Of a DNA stretch of 64,000 nt, positions 51,281-60,898 are shown piece after piece. The notes beneath the pieces were generated by a model that worked only from the letters and a program-made list of their open reading frames with translations, was not told the DNA's origin and did not search any database. Source of the DNA: Ustilago trichophora (lineage: Eukaryota; Basidiomycota; Ustilaginomycetes; Ustilaginales; Ustilaginaceae); NCBI GenBank assembly GCA_900323505.1, contig OOIN01000002.1, positions 248,001 through 312,000 of the forward strand. The letters are read 5' to 3'. The position numbers and the translations under genes were made by a program. Positions within the stretch are counted from its first letter, which is position 1. Each line of letters starts with the position of its first letter.

Positions 51281-52145
51281 TATCCTTCCGCACTTCCTTA
51301 ACGTCATCTCTTCCAAACCGGTTCACGAACCTGCGACCGTTTCGCAAATCCTAATCTTCCCAGATTTTCTTGCATCTCTCGAGTTCAAAGCCTCATCGCT
51401 TCCGCACTTGACCGTTTCCCCGTACCCCCATTTGTAGTTCTTCATCCTCCTAGTCGGCACACACTGAAATGCAAGGTGACTGTGACATGAACGTTCCTCT
51501 TGAAACGTATCAAAGTGTTGCAGTTGAGTTTGTGTGATAGCAAATGATGAAGTTGACAGGATCATATCTTTTTGTTCCTCGTAGATGCCGGCTTCGACTT
51601 GAGTTAGACATACGTGACATCGGTAGTGATTGCTTTTTGCCGCAGCCATGCTGTAGCATATTTCCGCAATGTCCATCTCATCGACCTCGACCTCTTTTCT
51701 CGCATTGAACCCTTTCCGCACCTCGAACCCCTTTCCACATGATTGACAAGCTTTCCGCATTCGGTTGATTTCCGCATTCTGTGCCCCTTTCCGCACCCTT
51801 CAAGCCTCTGTGAACCGAAATTGACAATGCGTTTAAGAATACTTAAACTCGACCTTCGCCCTTCCCCTCCTTCTTCCTCCCCTTCTTCACTCCTCCCCTC
51901 GCACCACGACTCTCATCTCTACAAACCGCGCCATACTCATTCATACACGTCTCACTCAAGCGACACACTCCTCTCTGTCTCGAGAAAACACACTCGAGCA
52001 CCTCCTTTATCTTCCACAGTACATCACAGGACATCACAGCACATCACAGCTTCTCGAGAGCTGCTCTACATCAGCATCACCATTCCACCACGTCCTTGCA
52101 GAAAGACGAGCATTCGCCTCTAAGTCATAAGGCTCAACAAACGTC
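51281..52145. other. Spacer with TTCCGCA cluster before HTH family member 3
   Basis: About 865 bp. It holds seven same-orientation TTCCGCA sites (described separately), then a CT-rich leader (about 51855-51900) and three tandem ACATCACAGS units at 52021-52050. No coding gene supported; a 157-codon minus-strand frame (51323-51796) starts at GTG and owes its RK repeats to the TTCCGCA sites. Confidence 0.55.
51286..51795 (+). promoter_or_regulatory. Cluster of seven TTCCGCA sites
   Basis: TTCCGCA starts at 51286, 51400, 51662, 51714, 51753, 51770 and 51789, all on the plus strand; five lie within 134 bases, most as TTTCCGCA. Such density of one 7-mer suggests binding sites for a regulator of the flanking HTH genes. 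Factor unknown. Confidence 0.55.
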
Positions 52146-52853
52146 ATGGCTCGTCCCACATCTGCCTCGGCAGCACCAACCAAAGCCCGTCACAGCGACG
52201 ACGGATCTACGGTAGATTCTAGCGACGATGGCCATTCGGACACCACCTCGGACACGCAGTTGATTGATGTGCTGTCCGAGACGGAGTCGGCATATACCGA
52301 AGACTTTAACGATGATGGGGCTGGTCGAGAAATCCCCCCTACACCAACGGTGTTGACAACATCTACCGACAGTTCTTCGGTCAGACTTCTCGCCTCTGTC
52401 CAGGATCAGCCTAACCCGTCTGTCATTATGAACGATACCAAGCCTCGTGGAGAGGGACCGGCCACCCCCCGCCGCCGTGGCCGTCGTCCCGGCTCAAAAT
52501 TCACATTTCTGACAGAGTCGGAACAGGCCCAGATCGTTTCCTTCCGTGAGGCAGGTTGGAACGTGCGAATGATTGCGGAGCATCTCAACAGACCGGTCGG
52601 CACAATCGCATCCTTCACTCGTCGCCGCAAGCTCATGCTAGCCAAGCTTATTTCGAGTCTGCCTGGCTCTTCGGCTCCCACTCCTCGACACCATCAGCCG
52701 CAGGCGCCAAAGCCCGAAAGAAAGGGATCCAATCTTGTGGGTCTTCCTTGCGTGGCTAGGTCAGCAAAGCGGGAGAGAAGCCCTGCTAGGATCAATGAAG
52801 GAGCTGGGTATGTCCAGTCTAAGAAGCTGGCGAAAAGTGAGAATGCTACATAA
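52146..52853 (+). CDS. Helix-turn-helix protein with acidic arm and AT-hook-like motif (HTH family member 3)
   Basis: 235 residues, single exon. Residues 15-60 are acidic and Ser-rich (possible activation region). TPRRRGRRPGSKF at 108-119 resembles an AT-hook. The HTH module is at 122-160: TESEQAQIVSFREAGWNVRM, then IAEHLNRPVGTIASFTRR, alike to those of the two upstream genes. The C-terminal part is basic and Ser/Pro-rich. An activator or chromatin-binding protein is a fair guess. Not recognised as a named gene. Confidence 0.72.
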   Translation: MARPTSASAAPTKARHSDDGSTVDSSDDGHSDTTSDTQLIDVLSETESAYTEDFNDDGAGREIPPTPTVLTTSTDSSSVRLLASVQDQPNPSVIMNDTKPRGEGPATPRRRGRRPGSKFTFLTESEQAQIVSFREAGWNVRMIAEHLNRPVGTIASFTRRRKLMLAKLISSLPGSSAPTPRHHQPQAPKPERKGSNLVGLPCVARSAKRERSPARINEGAGYVQSKKLAKSENAT

Positions 52854-53206
52854 ATGTTCGAAATGTTCGACACCGCCGTCATCACATCAGAAAACAACAG
52901 TGAATCAGAACGTTAAAACTGATGTGTGGTGACAATCAGTTGAAAATTCAATCACAAGACATCGCAATGGATGTCGTGAAAGCGAAAAACAAGAACACAA
53001 AAAAAAAAACACGCACAAAACTAGACAAAATCTTGCGAGATTCCAGTTCACCACAGCCGCCCAAAAGCCGTCTCACCAAGGCCACCGAAACCATCAATGG
53101 TTCCACACTCGAAACAATGAAGAGCAAAGCCTGATCGTCATTTGCGATCATAAAAAGCAAAACACAATCAGAGTAATTCCCCCCCCCCCTCGATGCCGCT
53201 CGACAA
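52854..53206. other. Convergent intergenic spacer
   Basis: About 350 bp between the third HTH gene and the F-box gene, holding a poly-A tract near 53001-53010 and a C13 run at about 53178-53190. No gene. Confidence 0.5.
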
Positions 53207-55171
53207 TCATATAGCCCAAGCGGCTCGCGCTCTATCTTTGCGCCATAAAACGTGGGCGCCTCTCCTCGGGCCCAGTAGGTAGCCTCTGTCCAACTCTACC
53301 CTGATCGGTGTCTCGCCTGCCACCACTTTCCCTTCGGTACTGCAGAACGTGCGCTTCAACCTCCTTACCGCACTTGGCCACGCGAAGACGGTGATCTCGG
53401 TCAACTTTTTCCCCAACCTTTCGTCGCCTCCTGGCCAAGTTCTAAGCAGCTGCAGCGCATCAATAAAGTCCTGCATGTCGGCTTCCAACTGGAAGACATC
53501 CTCCTCATCTCTTCCCCTGCGGATGTCGGCTTCGGCAGTACGCTCTTCAGCGCTATCCTCGTCCTCTTCAAAGGTTGGCAGTTGAGTAGGGGTCCAGGTA
53601 TCTTGGCCATTTGTAAATGCGGGACCTCGTCTTCTCGTCACAAGTCGCAACTCCAACTTTTCCAACAGCGGCCATGTCACCCTCAACTCGCCCGCCGTGG
53701 CAGCATCCATTCCAAACACCAACAACTCCAGCTCTCTGAGATCTTCGAAAGTCGGCAGGCTCAAATACGGAATCGTCGTGAGCTCCGTGCACAACCTCGT
53801 CGGCTGAGGACCCTTTTCCAACCGCGAAATTGTCCCCGTGTGTAGCGCGCCCATGCTAAAGAGATCCAGACTGAGTTCCTCCAAATTTGGGCTTGCAAGG
53901 AGCATCTGTTCAATCCCGACCGACAGTGGACCATGATCCGCCAGCGTTGAAGGGCAATAGCCCGACGCGTCGAATTCTGAACTCCCGATCTGTAGCTTTC
54001 TGACAAAAATTCCCAAAGCGGGGTTATGCAATGCAAGTGTCAACCGAAACGATCTGAAAGCTGCCGGTGTGTGCAACGATACACTGTGGTAGAGACGAGG
54101 CACGATGAGCGCGTAGTACCGGCGGGAGAGGAGGAGAATATTTGTGGGACAAGATCGTGGTTCGTGCGGAGAGAGGCTTGGGCATGCGGCAAGGATAAGA
54201 ATGTGTGAGATGAGTTCCTCTGGGAGATGGCGGAAGATGCTCGCTTCGCGATCTTGGGAAGCCATGATTGCCGAAGTTGGGTGAGGAGGTTGCGTGTCAG
54301 GGTGTGTACGAGTTGGTTGCTTGAGTGAGGCTGAGAAAGATGCCGCGGTAGGGAAGCCGAAGGAAGAGGTTGCGGTAGACGAGGCAATGGTTGTGCTGGC
54401 GCCAAAGAGATCAGCTGTCCAACGAGCAAAGTTTCGCAAACGATGGCCGATTCTAGTATCAAGCGCTTCGTAAGTGAGAACGTTGACGAGGCTCGAAATC
54501 TCCGGATAGACGGGCACCTCTATCCTTCTCTGTGGATCCGTCACTGCGATCCAATCTCTCCTCTGAGCTGCGGTCAGAAGCGTCGTTCCAGCAGTCGTCC
54601 TGGTCCTAATCCGACCTGCTCTACGAGTCGTTGAAGATGTCCCCTCTAAACCCTGACTATGTCCATGAATCAGCGGCCTGAGCACCCGACTAGACTGTGC
54701 GTTGTTATCAGGAAGATTCGTGCCACCTATCCCACCACCTTTCCACTGAGTACTGGGTACAATCGGTGCACCTGAAGGCCACGTTGTCGAGCCCAACAGC
54801 AGCAAGTTTGTATGCGATGTTGCTGAGCGCGAAGCGAGTCTTGCCTGCAACCGTGCGCCAAAGCAATCGCAAAGATGTTCCAACCCGTTCTTAAAGCCGA
54901 GATAGATCAATCGAGAGATGACAAAGGCCACCACTGCGTCGAGGAGCAGATAGGAGGCCGAGAACATGAGCAGTGGACACCACATTCGTATGACAAGCTT
55001 GGGCGGTTTGAGCCAGAGTAAAAGTCGCGTTGCGGTGGTGGTGAGGATGAGGTCGGTGTTCCTGTAGAAGTAAAAGATGAATGGGAATGCCGATGCGATG
55101 GTATTGCGGAGGATGGTAGCAGTGATGGTAGTGGGGAGTGTGTCGGACCTTGCGAGGATGCTGTGTTGCAT
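53207..55171 (-). CDS. F-box protein with N-terminal membrane segments
   Basis: Single-exon frame of 654 residues. Residues 22-42 (TILRNTIASAFPFIFYFY) and 66-92 (LLMFSASYLLLDAVVAFVISRLIY) are hydrophobic enough for membrane helices. A basic and Ser/Thr-rich linker follows. From about residue 315 an F-box (FRHLPEELISHILILAACPS...RRYYALIVPRLYHSVSL) leads into leucine-rich-like repeats (LEELSLDLFSMG, LRELELLVFGMD, LEKLELRLVT). F-box proteins bring substrates to SCF ubiquitin ligases. The internal ATG at about 54265 would give an ordinary soluble F-box protein, so the fusion with a membrane part needs transcript support, but the frame is open throughout. Confidence 0.75.
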   Translation of the reverse strand: MQHSILARSDTLPTTITATILRNTIASAFPFIFYFYRNTDLILTTTATRLLLWLKPPKLVIRMWCPLLMFSASYLLLDAVVAFVISRLIYLGFKNGLEHLCDCFGARLQARLASRSATSHTNLLLLGSTTWPSGAPIVPSTQWKGGGIGGTNLPDNNAQSSRVLRPLIHGHSQGLEGTSSTTRRAGRIRTRTTAGTTLLTAAQRRDWIAVTDPQRRIEVPVYPEISSLVNVLTYEALDTRIGHRLRNFARWTADLFGASTTIASSTATSSFGFPTAASFSASLKQPTRTHPDTQPPHPTSAIMASQDREASIFRHLPEELISHILILAACPSLSPHEPRSCPTNILLLSRRYYALIVPRLYHSVSLHTPAAFRSFRLTLALHNPALGIFVRKLQIGSSEFDASGYCPSTLADHGPLSVGIEQMLLASPNLEELSLDLFSMGALHTGTISRLEKGPQPTRLCTELTTIPYLSLPTFEDLRELELLVFGMDAATAGELRVTWPLLEKLELRLVTRRRGPAFTNGQDTWTPTQLPTFEEDEDSAEERTAEADIRRGRDEEDVFQLEADMQDFIDALQLLRTWPGGDERLGKKLTEITVFAWPSAVRRLKRTFCSTEGKVVAGETPIRVELDRGYLLGPRRGAHVLWRKDRARAAWAI

Positions 55172-55921
55172 GCTAGTCAGCGGCGGTCACGCTGCTATAA
55201 GGAAGAGAGAACCATGGAGTGATGGAGCGCCTGTTGTGGGCCCAAAGTCACATGTCAAGATGGGAACGGTCAAGATTGCGTTCAAGTGGTGTGTGGGGGT
55301 GGGGTAAAAAGATGGAAGGTGGGAATGAAGCTGACAGTGATGTTGAATGCTCCCCCATTTCGAACTTGTGTGGGATGGTGTGTGACTCTGTTCACATTTC
55401 GTCAACAATAAGCGCAAGCGACCCTGATTAAAAGTTCACAAGAGCGCATAGGATAAGGCTCTGTGCAACCTAACCCTGCATGACCCCCGCTTCAACAGCA
55501 TTACAGTAGCTGCCCGGTAGCGCCGGCTGCCAAAAAGAAAAGAGTCAGAACCGAGAACTCAAGAGAGGCTGTTCCGGCCTTTTCCTCGTTGAAAAGCCGC
55601 CTTGCTCCACACTTTTCGTGCGTGAATACTTAGCTCAAAGATGTAAGATCTGAACTCGCTTACAAGATGGAGCTGGGAGACAAAATAGGGCAGCTGCAGC
55701 CCTTCGGCATTTCCGATCCGTGTTGAACCCTTGCTTTGCATGCTTTTTTGTTCGGTAACTAAGCCCAAAGCATAAAGTGTATTGTACAGTACTGTACTGT
55801 ATGTACAGGCAGAAGATCACCGCTTGCAGCTCAGTTGAAAACTTGAAGCTTGTTCGTGATCCAGCTTGTCCTTCCTACCTCTGACTTTCCATCGTCTAAG
55901 CATCGTTCAGCTTGATGGATC
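55172..55921. other. Divergent promoter region, F-box and YTP1-like genes
   Basis: About 750 bp with no gene. A TGTACAGTACTGTACTGTA palindromic cluster is at 55784-55802, extending to ATGTACA at 55801-55807. Confidence 0.55.
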
Positions 55922-57511
55922 ATGTCGTCGCCATTGACATCAAGAATGACGTCTCAAGTCTTACTGCTCGTGATCGGCATCGCTTTGGCATCATTATCTT
56001 CTGTCCGAGCACACGGACATCACGCTCATGGCCCCGCCGACAACTCGATACCTATCGACAACATCCTCTGGATCCACATTGCCATCCAAACTTTTGCATG
56101 GTTCTTTCTTTTCCCACTCGCGATGGTGCTCGGCATGGTGCGCCATCGTCTACACGTACCTGTCGCAACCACCTCGCTCGCCCTCACCGTCGGCGGCTAC
56201 TTTCTTGGACACGGACATAAGGGCCGATCCTTCCCTCACACCGCTCATGGTACGATGGCATCGCTACTCGTCTTCTACCTCGCTGCGCAGACCTTCCTCG
56301 GCGTCTATCTCAAGCTGCATCTCCAATGGCGTCCGGAGAAGTGGATTCGTCCCACACTCGTCACCATCCACGGTGTGCTCGGAAAGAGCTTCCCCATCGT
56401 CGGCTGGGTTCAGATGGTTTTCGGCATCTCCACTCTCCAATCGTGGTGCTTTGGCGGACATCTCGGTCAGTGTCTGGCGCACTATATCATGGGATCTGCG
56501 TTCCAAGCCTACGCCGCAATCCTGGTTATCATGATGAAGGCCGGTGGTGATTGGCTTCAGCGACGCGGGCAGAGTCAAGAATGGTTCGATTCGTGGGTCA
56601 TCATGCTCTGGGGTATCGTCAACACTTTTACCGAACACCACGGTGGACCATGGACGCACAAGGATCTGCAGCATACCCTCATGGGTGTGCTATGGTGGGC
56701 TGGAGGTGCAGTCGGCATTTGGCTCAGCCGGGGAGGCCGACGCAACGTCTTCCCGTCGATCATTATCATTCTGACGGGTTGGGCGATGAGCGCACACTCG
56801 CAAGCATTGATGATCTCGACCATGGTTCACTCGCTCTTTGGATACTCGCTGATGGCTGCAGGTATCACACGCATGATCGAGGTCTGTTTCGTTCTGCAAG
56901 ATCGACCCACCGGCTCCACTGCCGAATCGCCCGACGCTGCTGCCAGGGTGAATGGAGACGCAGTCAATGGAAGCTGGTACCCGGTCCGAGCATTCCAGTA
57001 CCTCCCACCTTACCTCCTCGTTGCTTCTGGTGTCTTATTCATGTCGGCTACAGACGAAGAGTTGCGCTGGGCAGACAGTCAGGGTGTCGACCATGCTACG
57101 TGGGGACTGATCGATTTCAGCGCCTCGATGCTCATGTTTTTATGGATCAACGTTTTGGTCGATCTGTATGTTGGATATGGTGGTCGATACGGTGCCGCAA
57201 AGGGAAACGCTGCTCAGGCGAGGGGTGGGGATCGGGAGGCACAGGCGAGCAGGTCGCTCTACTCGAGACTCAGTATGGGCGGTGCGCGGAGTGGTGAGGC
57301 GACTGGCTTGAGGTCAGCGGATGTGGAACATCACGAGCTGAACGGGATGAATGGCAAGCTGGCGCTTCATGGGGATGGGAACGAGGATGCAGAGCCAAAC
57401 CACGTCCTGTTCGACGAGGAGGATGAGGATCCGTTCGAGGAAAAGGATCACGATGATGAGAGTAGCGCGAGTGGTAGTGGAAGCGGTCGACGCGGGCGAA
57501 TCCAGCTCTGA
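55922..57511 (+). CDS. YTP1-like multi-pass membrane protein
   Basis: 529 residues, single exon. A signal peptide or first helix (SQVLLLVIGIALASLSSVRA) is followed by a His-rich piece (HGHHAHG) and a cytochrome b561/DUF2427-like region with four helices and paired His (IDNILWIHIAIQTFAWF; HTAHGTMASLLVFYLAAQTFLG; RPTLVTIHGVLGKSFPIVGWVQ). The second half is the Ytp1 domain (NTFTEHHGGPWTHKDLQHTLMG). The C-terminal 100 residues are acidic and soluble. Yeast Ytp1 is of unknown function; the His placement may bind heme. At least nine membrane segments. Confidence 0.9.
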   Translation: MSSPLTSRMTSQVLLLVIGIALASLSSVRAHGHHAHGPADNSIPIDNILWIHIAIQTFAWFFLFPLAMVLGMVRHRLHVPVATTSLALTVGGYFLGHGHKGRSFPHTAHGTMASLLVFYLAAQTFLGVYLKLHLQWRPEKWIRPTLVTIHGVLGKSFPIVGWVQMVFGISTLQSWCFGGHLGQCLAHYIMGSAFQAYAAILVIMMKAGGDWLQRRGQSQEWFDSWVIMLWGIVNTFTEHHGGPWTHKDLQHTLMGVLWWAGGAVGIWLSRGGRRNVFPSIIIILTGWAMSAHSQALMISTMVHSLFGYSLMAAGITRMIEVCFVLQDRPTGSTAESPDAAARVNGDAVNGSWYPVRAFQYLPPYLLVASGVLFMSATDEELRWADSQGVDHATWGLIDFSASMLMFLWINVLVDLYVGYGGRYGAAKGNAAQARGGDREAQASRSLYSRLSMGGARSGEATGLRSADVEHHELNGMNGKLALHGDGNEDAEPNHVLFDEEDEDPFEEKDHDDESSASGSGSGRRGRIQL

Positions 57512-58511
57512 TCTGTGACAGTGTCTCCTCATGTATTCTACTTCGCATGACATAGCCCTTGCATCCACTCAACGTGTGTGGGTTTTGGACCGATCAAGGC
57601 AGCGGACAACATCCTATTGAATCAAGGAGATGGTGAGGAAGGATCGGGAAAAGCTCCAACGAAAAGGAAGCGATTCCATCGGGGTTGCCGGTCGGCTGTC
57701 GTGGACCCTTCCATGCATGTGAACATGAGCCCAACAAGAGCAAACAATCGACGCAGGTTGTCATAGTTGCAAGATCGACGAAAACGCACTCGGAAGTGCG
57801 TGCATTTTAGCGCGTCATCAGATCGGGGTTGTCAATTTGGCGTGAGAGCTGAGACCTGTACCTTATCGGGGGAGGTTGAGCTGCAGAAACGTGCACTCTT
57901 TCAACGTGGGAAATTGTTAATCGCACGGACGCTTTCCAAGCCCCCAACGTCACACGCCTCCTTTGGCCGCAACTGCAAAGAAAGCAGAGAAAAAAGTGGA
58001 AACGAGGCAAAGAAGGAACGCAATTTCACAATTTCACCTTTGCCTGTCCAATCACCAAATGACAAGACCGCTCACTCACCCGCACACACACACCGGCACA
58101 CCACACTTTCCACACAAGAGAGCGCGGGGGCCAGCTTTGAGATACCAATCTCTCAACCTTTCTCTCATTTAGCTTCATCATCTTCAACAGTACCATAGCA
58201 ATTGCCATTGACATTGCAACTGGACGACAAGCGATTAGAAGCAGTCTTGACGAAGTTACTGTGCGTCGGTCACTCCAGCATCAAGCAAGGCCTTGGATTC
58301 CATCATTCCTTCTCGAACATCACAATCGAGGGCAAGTTCTCAAGTCATACGATACTCAAGGTCACGTCCCTGCACGACGCCCAGTTTCGACCACACCTGC
58401 TAGCACAGTAAGAACAATCTCAAAAAAGCTGTAGACGTAATACCAACAAGCAATCCATTCAAGTCTCATCGGTCTAACTTCTTCTTCATAGCACATACAC
58501 CCGCCTCAAGA
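57512..58511. other. Intergenic region and 5' leader of the cytidylyltransferase gene
   Basis: About 1 kb without a supported coding gene. A likely leader intron runs from the GTAAGA donor at 58408 to the CATAG acceptor ending at 58491, 20 nt before the ATG. The small frame upstream of it would splice out of frame with the coding start, so it is treated as leader. Confidence 0.5.
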
Positions 58512-60626
58512 ATGGCAGCACCATCCTCCAGAATGTCTGGTAGCGGCAGCAGCGTCACCAGCTCCACAGCACCCGCCACAGGAGCACCCACCGCCTCTTC
58601 TCTACCAGGAGCAGCAGCAGGTTCGCAACATCACCAATCGCACCACAAATCCCAACATCATCATCATCACCACCACCATCACGCCCATCACATCACTGAC
58701 CCAGCTCGTCGCAAAAAGAAACACTTACCCGCCCAGCTTGCTCAGCTTCAGCTCGAAAACGAAGATGATGATGGTAACAATTTCATTTCGTCATCCCGTG
58801 ATGCTTCCGAAGAGGACAACGACGACCAGGAAGAGACTTTTGATGATGATGCCTCCATCGCCTCGCTCCGTCACCACCAGCAGGGCGCCAGCACGAGCTC
58901 GCTCTCCAACTTGCCCATCTCCTCGTCGCTCTCATCCATTCCTCCCAACGATAGGGATCAGGCACTTATCGACTCGGCTGCCCTTCATCAGCCTTCCAAG
59001 CTGCAGCACCAGTTCAAGCCTGCCAACGTACTGGACGACCGAACTCCTGCAAGCTCAAGTCCTCCTCGTGTCGCCGCAGCGTCGGCCAATGCACCTTTGA
59101 CCGGCGTTGCTGGTGGCTTCAGAGCTAGTCAGCCCGCTGTACAGCACGGCTTCGTTTCTCCACCGTCGGCCCAACAGCAGACGCAAGCGCCGCCCGATCG
59201 CAGAAGGGAGGCCTCGTCGGATGATGATGAACGATACGTTCGCCCTTCGGTCGGTGCGACCCTCGCCAACGCAAGCGCTGCTCTCTCAAGCAGCTCGTCC
59301 GTAGAACTCCTGCCTAAGGCTGTTGCTGCACAGAGACAGACTGGTGCGGCGGAAGGCAAATCCGCCAAAGCTGGCGCTGGAGCAGGCCTCAACCTTGGAT
59401 CATTGCCGCCCCCTGCTGTTGGTAGCACCACTGCGGCTTCGCCAGCTCTGAACACGGTCAAGCCGCAAGCGAGTGCTCTGGATTCCTTCTCGCCCTCCAC
59501 CGCATCAGGTATCGCAAACACCTTGGCTGGCAACGCCAACGCAGCCACACCCAAAGCGCAGCAACCTGGTGACTCTGCGGCCGCACCTCCTCTCGATCTT
59601 TCTGTGCTAGGTCAAGCCGTGACTGCCGGCGGTGCATCTGCCGCCTCCAAAACGCGCAAGACGTCGGCTTCGCACCACGCTTCTCATGCTGCTGCTCGCC
59701 GAGCCGAGCTCAAGGACGGAACAGCCGACGAAGCGGGTAACAACACTGATGGCGCGACTCCTTACGACGGCGATGTCGAATACGCGGCCCGTACACCTGT
59801 CTCTGCGCAAATCGGAGCTGGCTCGTCTGTAGCACCCACACAGCGCGAAGCGTCCAGCAAGACGCCAGCTGCATCGAGCGCCGCGGTGGCCAAGAGCACC
59901 GCACCGGCACCTGCTCGTTCGCGTACCTACATTCAGACCATGAAGAGCCGACACGCTGATTGTCACCCTCAAGGCGATGATTTCGACGAAGGCGGATTCC
60001 AAATTTCCTCGATCCCCTCTGCCGAGGAGATCCAGGCCTGGGTCAGTGAAGCTATCTTCAACCCCGACCCGCAGCGCGATTACTCGATCAACCCTCCTCC
60101 CAAGCGATACGACAGCGAAGGTCGCGAACGCCCCATCCGTATCTACGCCGATGGCGTCTACGATCTCTTCCACTATGCGCACGCTCTTCAGCTTCGTCAG
60201 GCCAAACTCTCGTTCCCTTCGGTTCACCTGATTGTCGGAGTGGTCAGCAGCCACTCGTGCGGCAAGCACAAGAACAAGCCCGTTTTGACGAGTCAGGAGC
60301 GCTATGAATGCGTGCGCAACTGTAGGTGGGTCGATGAGGTGCTAGAGGACGCGCCCTGGGTTGTCGACCAGAACCTCATCGACACGCTCGAGATCGATTA
60401 CATTGCACACGACGACCTGCCGTACTCGGGCATTGGCATGGAGGACATTTATGCATTCGTCAAGAAGCAGGGTAGATTCTTGCCGACCAGGAGGACAGAC
60501 GGCGTTTCGACGTCCGAGTTGCTGGGCAGGATCGTAGAGGTCTACAGGGAGGGCAGTCTGGATGGAAAGCTCGTCAAGATCGGGCTCGAAGATCTGACTT
60601 CGACGCATGAGTACAAGCACGCATGA
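58512..60626 (+). CDS. PCT1: CTP:phosphocholine cytidylyltransferase, with HYAH motif and no C-terminal M domain
   Basis: 704 residues. The first 480 or so are low-complexity (poly-His of nine residues near 55-63, Ala/Ser-rich, acidic patches). The catalytic domain spans about 535-680: RPIRIYADGVYDLFHYAH, LTSQERYECVRNCRWVDEVLEDAPWVV, DYIAHDDLPYSG and RRTDGVSTSELLGRIV match CCT. It makes CDP-choline, the rate-setting step of the Kennedy pathway. Two oddities: the nucleotide-binding HxGH is H554-Y-A-H557, and the chain stops about 35 residues after the RTDGVST motif, so the amphipathic membrane-sensing helix of CCTs is missing. Regulation may come from the long N-terminus instead (inference). 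Confidence 0.9.
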   Translation: MAAPSSRMSGSGSSVTSSTAPATGAPTASSLPGAAAGSQHHQSHHKSQHHHHHHHHHAHHITDPARRKKKHLPAQLAQLQLENEDDDGNNFISSSRDASEEDNDDQEETFDDDASIASLRHHQQGASTSSLSNLPISSSLSSIPPNDRDQALIDSAALHQPSKLQHQFKPANVLDDRTPASSSPPRVAAASANAPLTGVAGGFRASQPAVQHGFVSPPSAQQQTQAPPDRRREASSDDDERYVRPSVGATLANASAALSSSSSVELLPKAVAAQRQTGAAEGKSAKAGAGAGLNLGSLPPPAVGSTTAASPALNTVKPQASALDSFSPSTASGIANTLAGNANAATPKAQQPGDSAAAPPLDLSVLGQAVTAGGASAASKTRKTSASHHASHAAARRAELKDGTADEAGNNTDGATPYDGDVEYAARTPVSAQIGAGSSVAPTQREASSKTPAASSAAVAKSTAPAPARSRTYIQTMKSRHADCHPQGDDFDEGGFQISSIPSAEEIQAWVSEAIFNPDPQRDYSINPPPKRYDSEGRERPIRIYADGVYDLFHYAHALQLRQAKLSFPSVHLIVGVVSSHSCGKHKNKPVLTSQERYECVRNCRWVDEVLEDAPWVVDQNLIDTLEIDYIAHDDLPYSGIGMEDIYAFVKKQGRFLPTRRTDGVSTSELLGRIVEVYREGSLDGKLVKIGLEDLTSTHEYKHA

Positions 60627-60898
60627 GTGGATGGTGTGGACATTAGTATTTTGCCAATTTGATTCGTTATACACTGGTCCGGTTGTTAGTGTGTGAAAGA
60701 CAATGTGTGTGATGCTTGATATCTTTGACTCGGGAAGATCTTGCCTAGGAAGTGAGCGAGAAGCTGGGTCGTATTCCGAGTTCCGCGTCCAAGGCGGAAA
60801 TTTCCCGAATAGTGGAGGACACTGCGGATTCATGTTTGTTCTTGACAACTACCACCACCGTTCAATGGCGTAATTACACGCAGGCTACATCAGCAAGG

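Noticed and set aside
51323..51796. 157-codon minus-strand frame with CQSCGKGF
   Set aside because: Starts at GTG, and its repeated RK residues come from the TTCCGCA sites; the Cys pairs do not form a known zinc finger.
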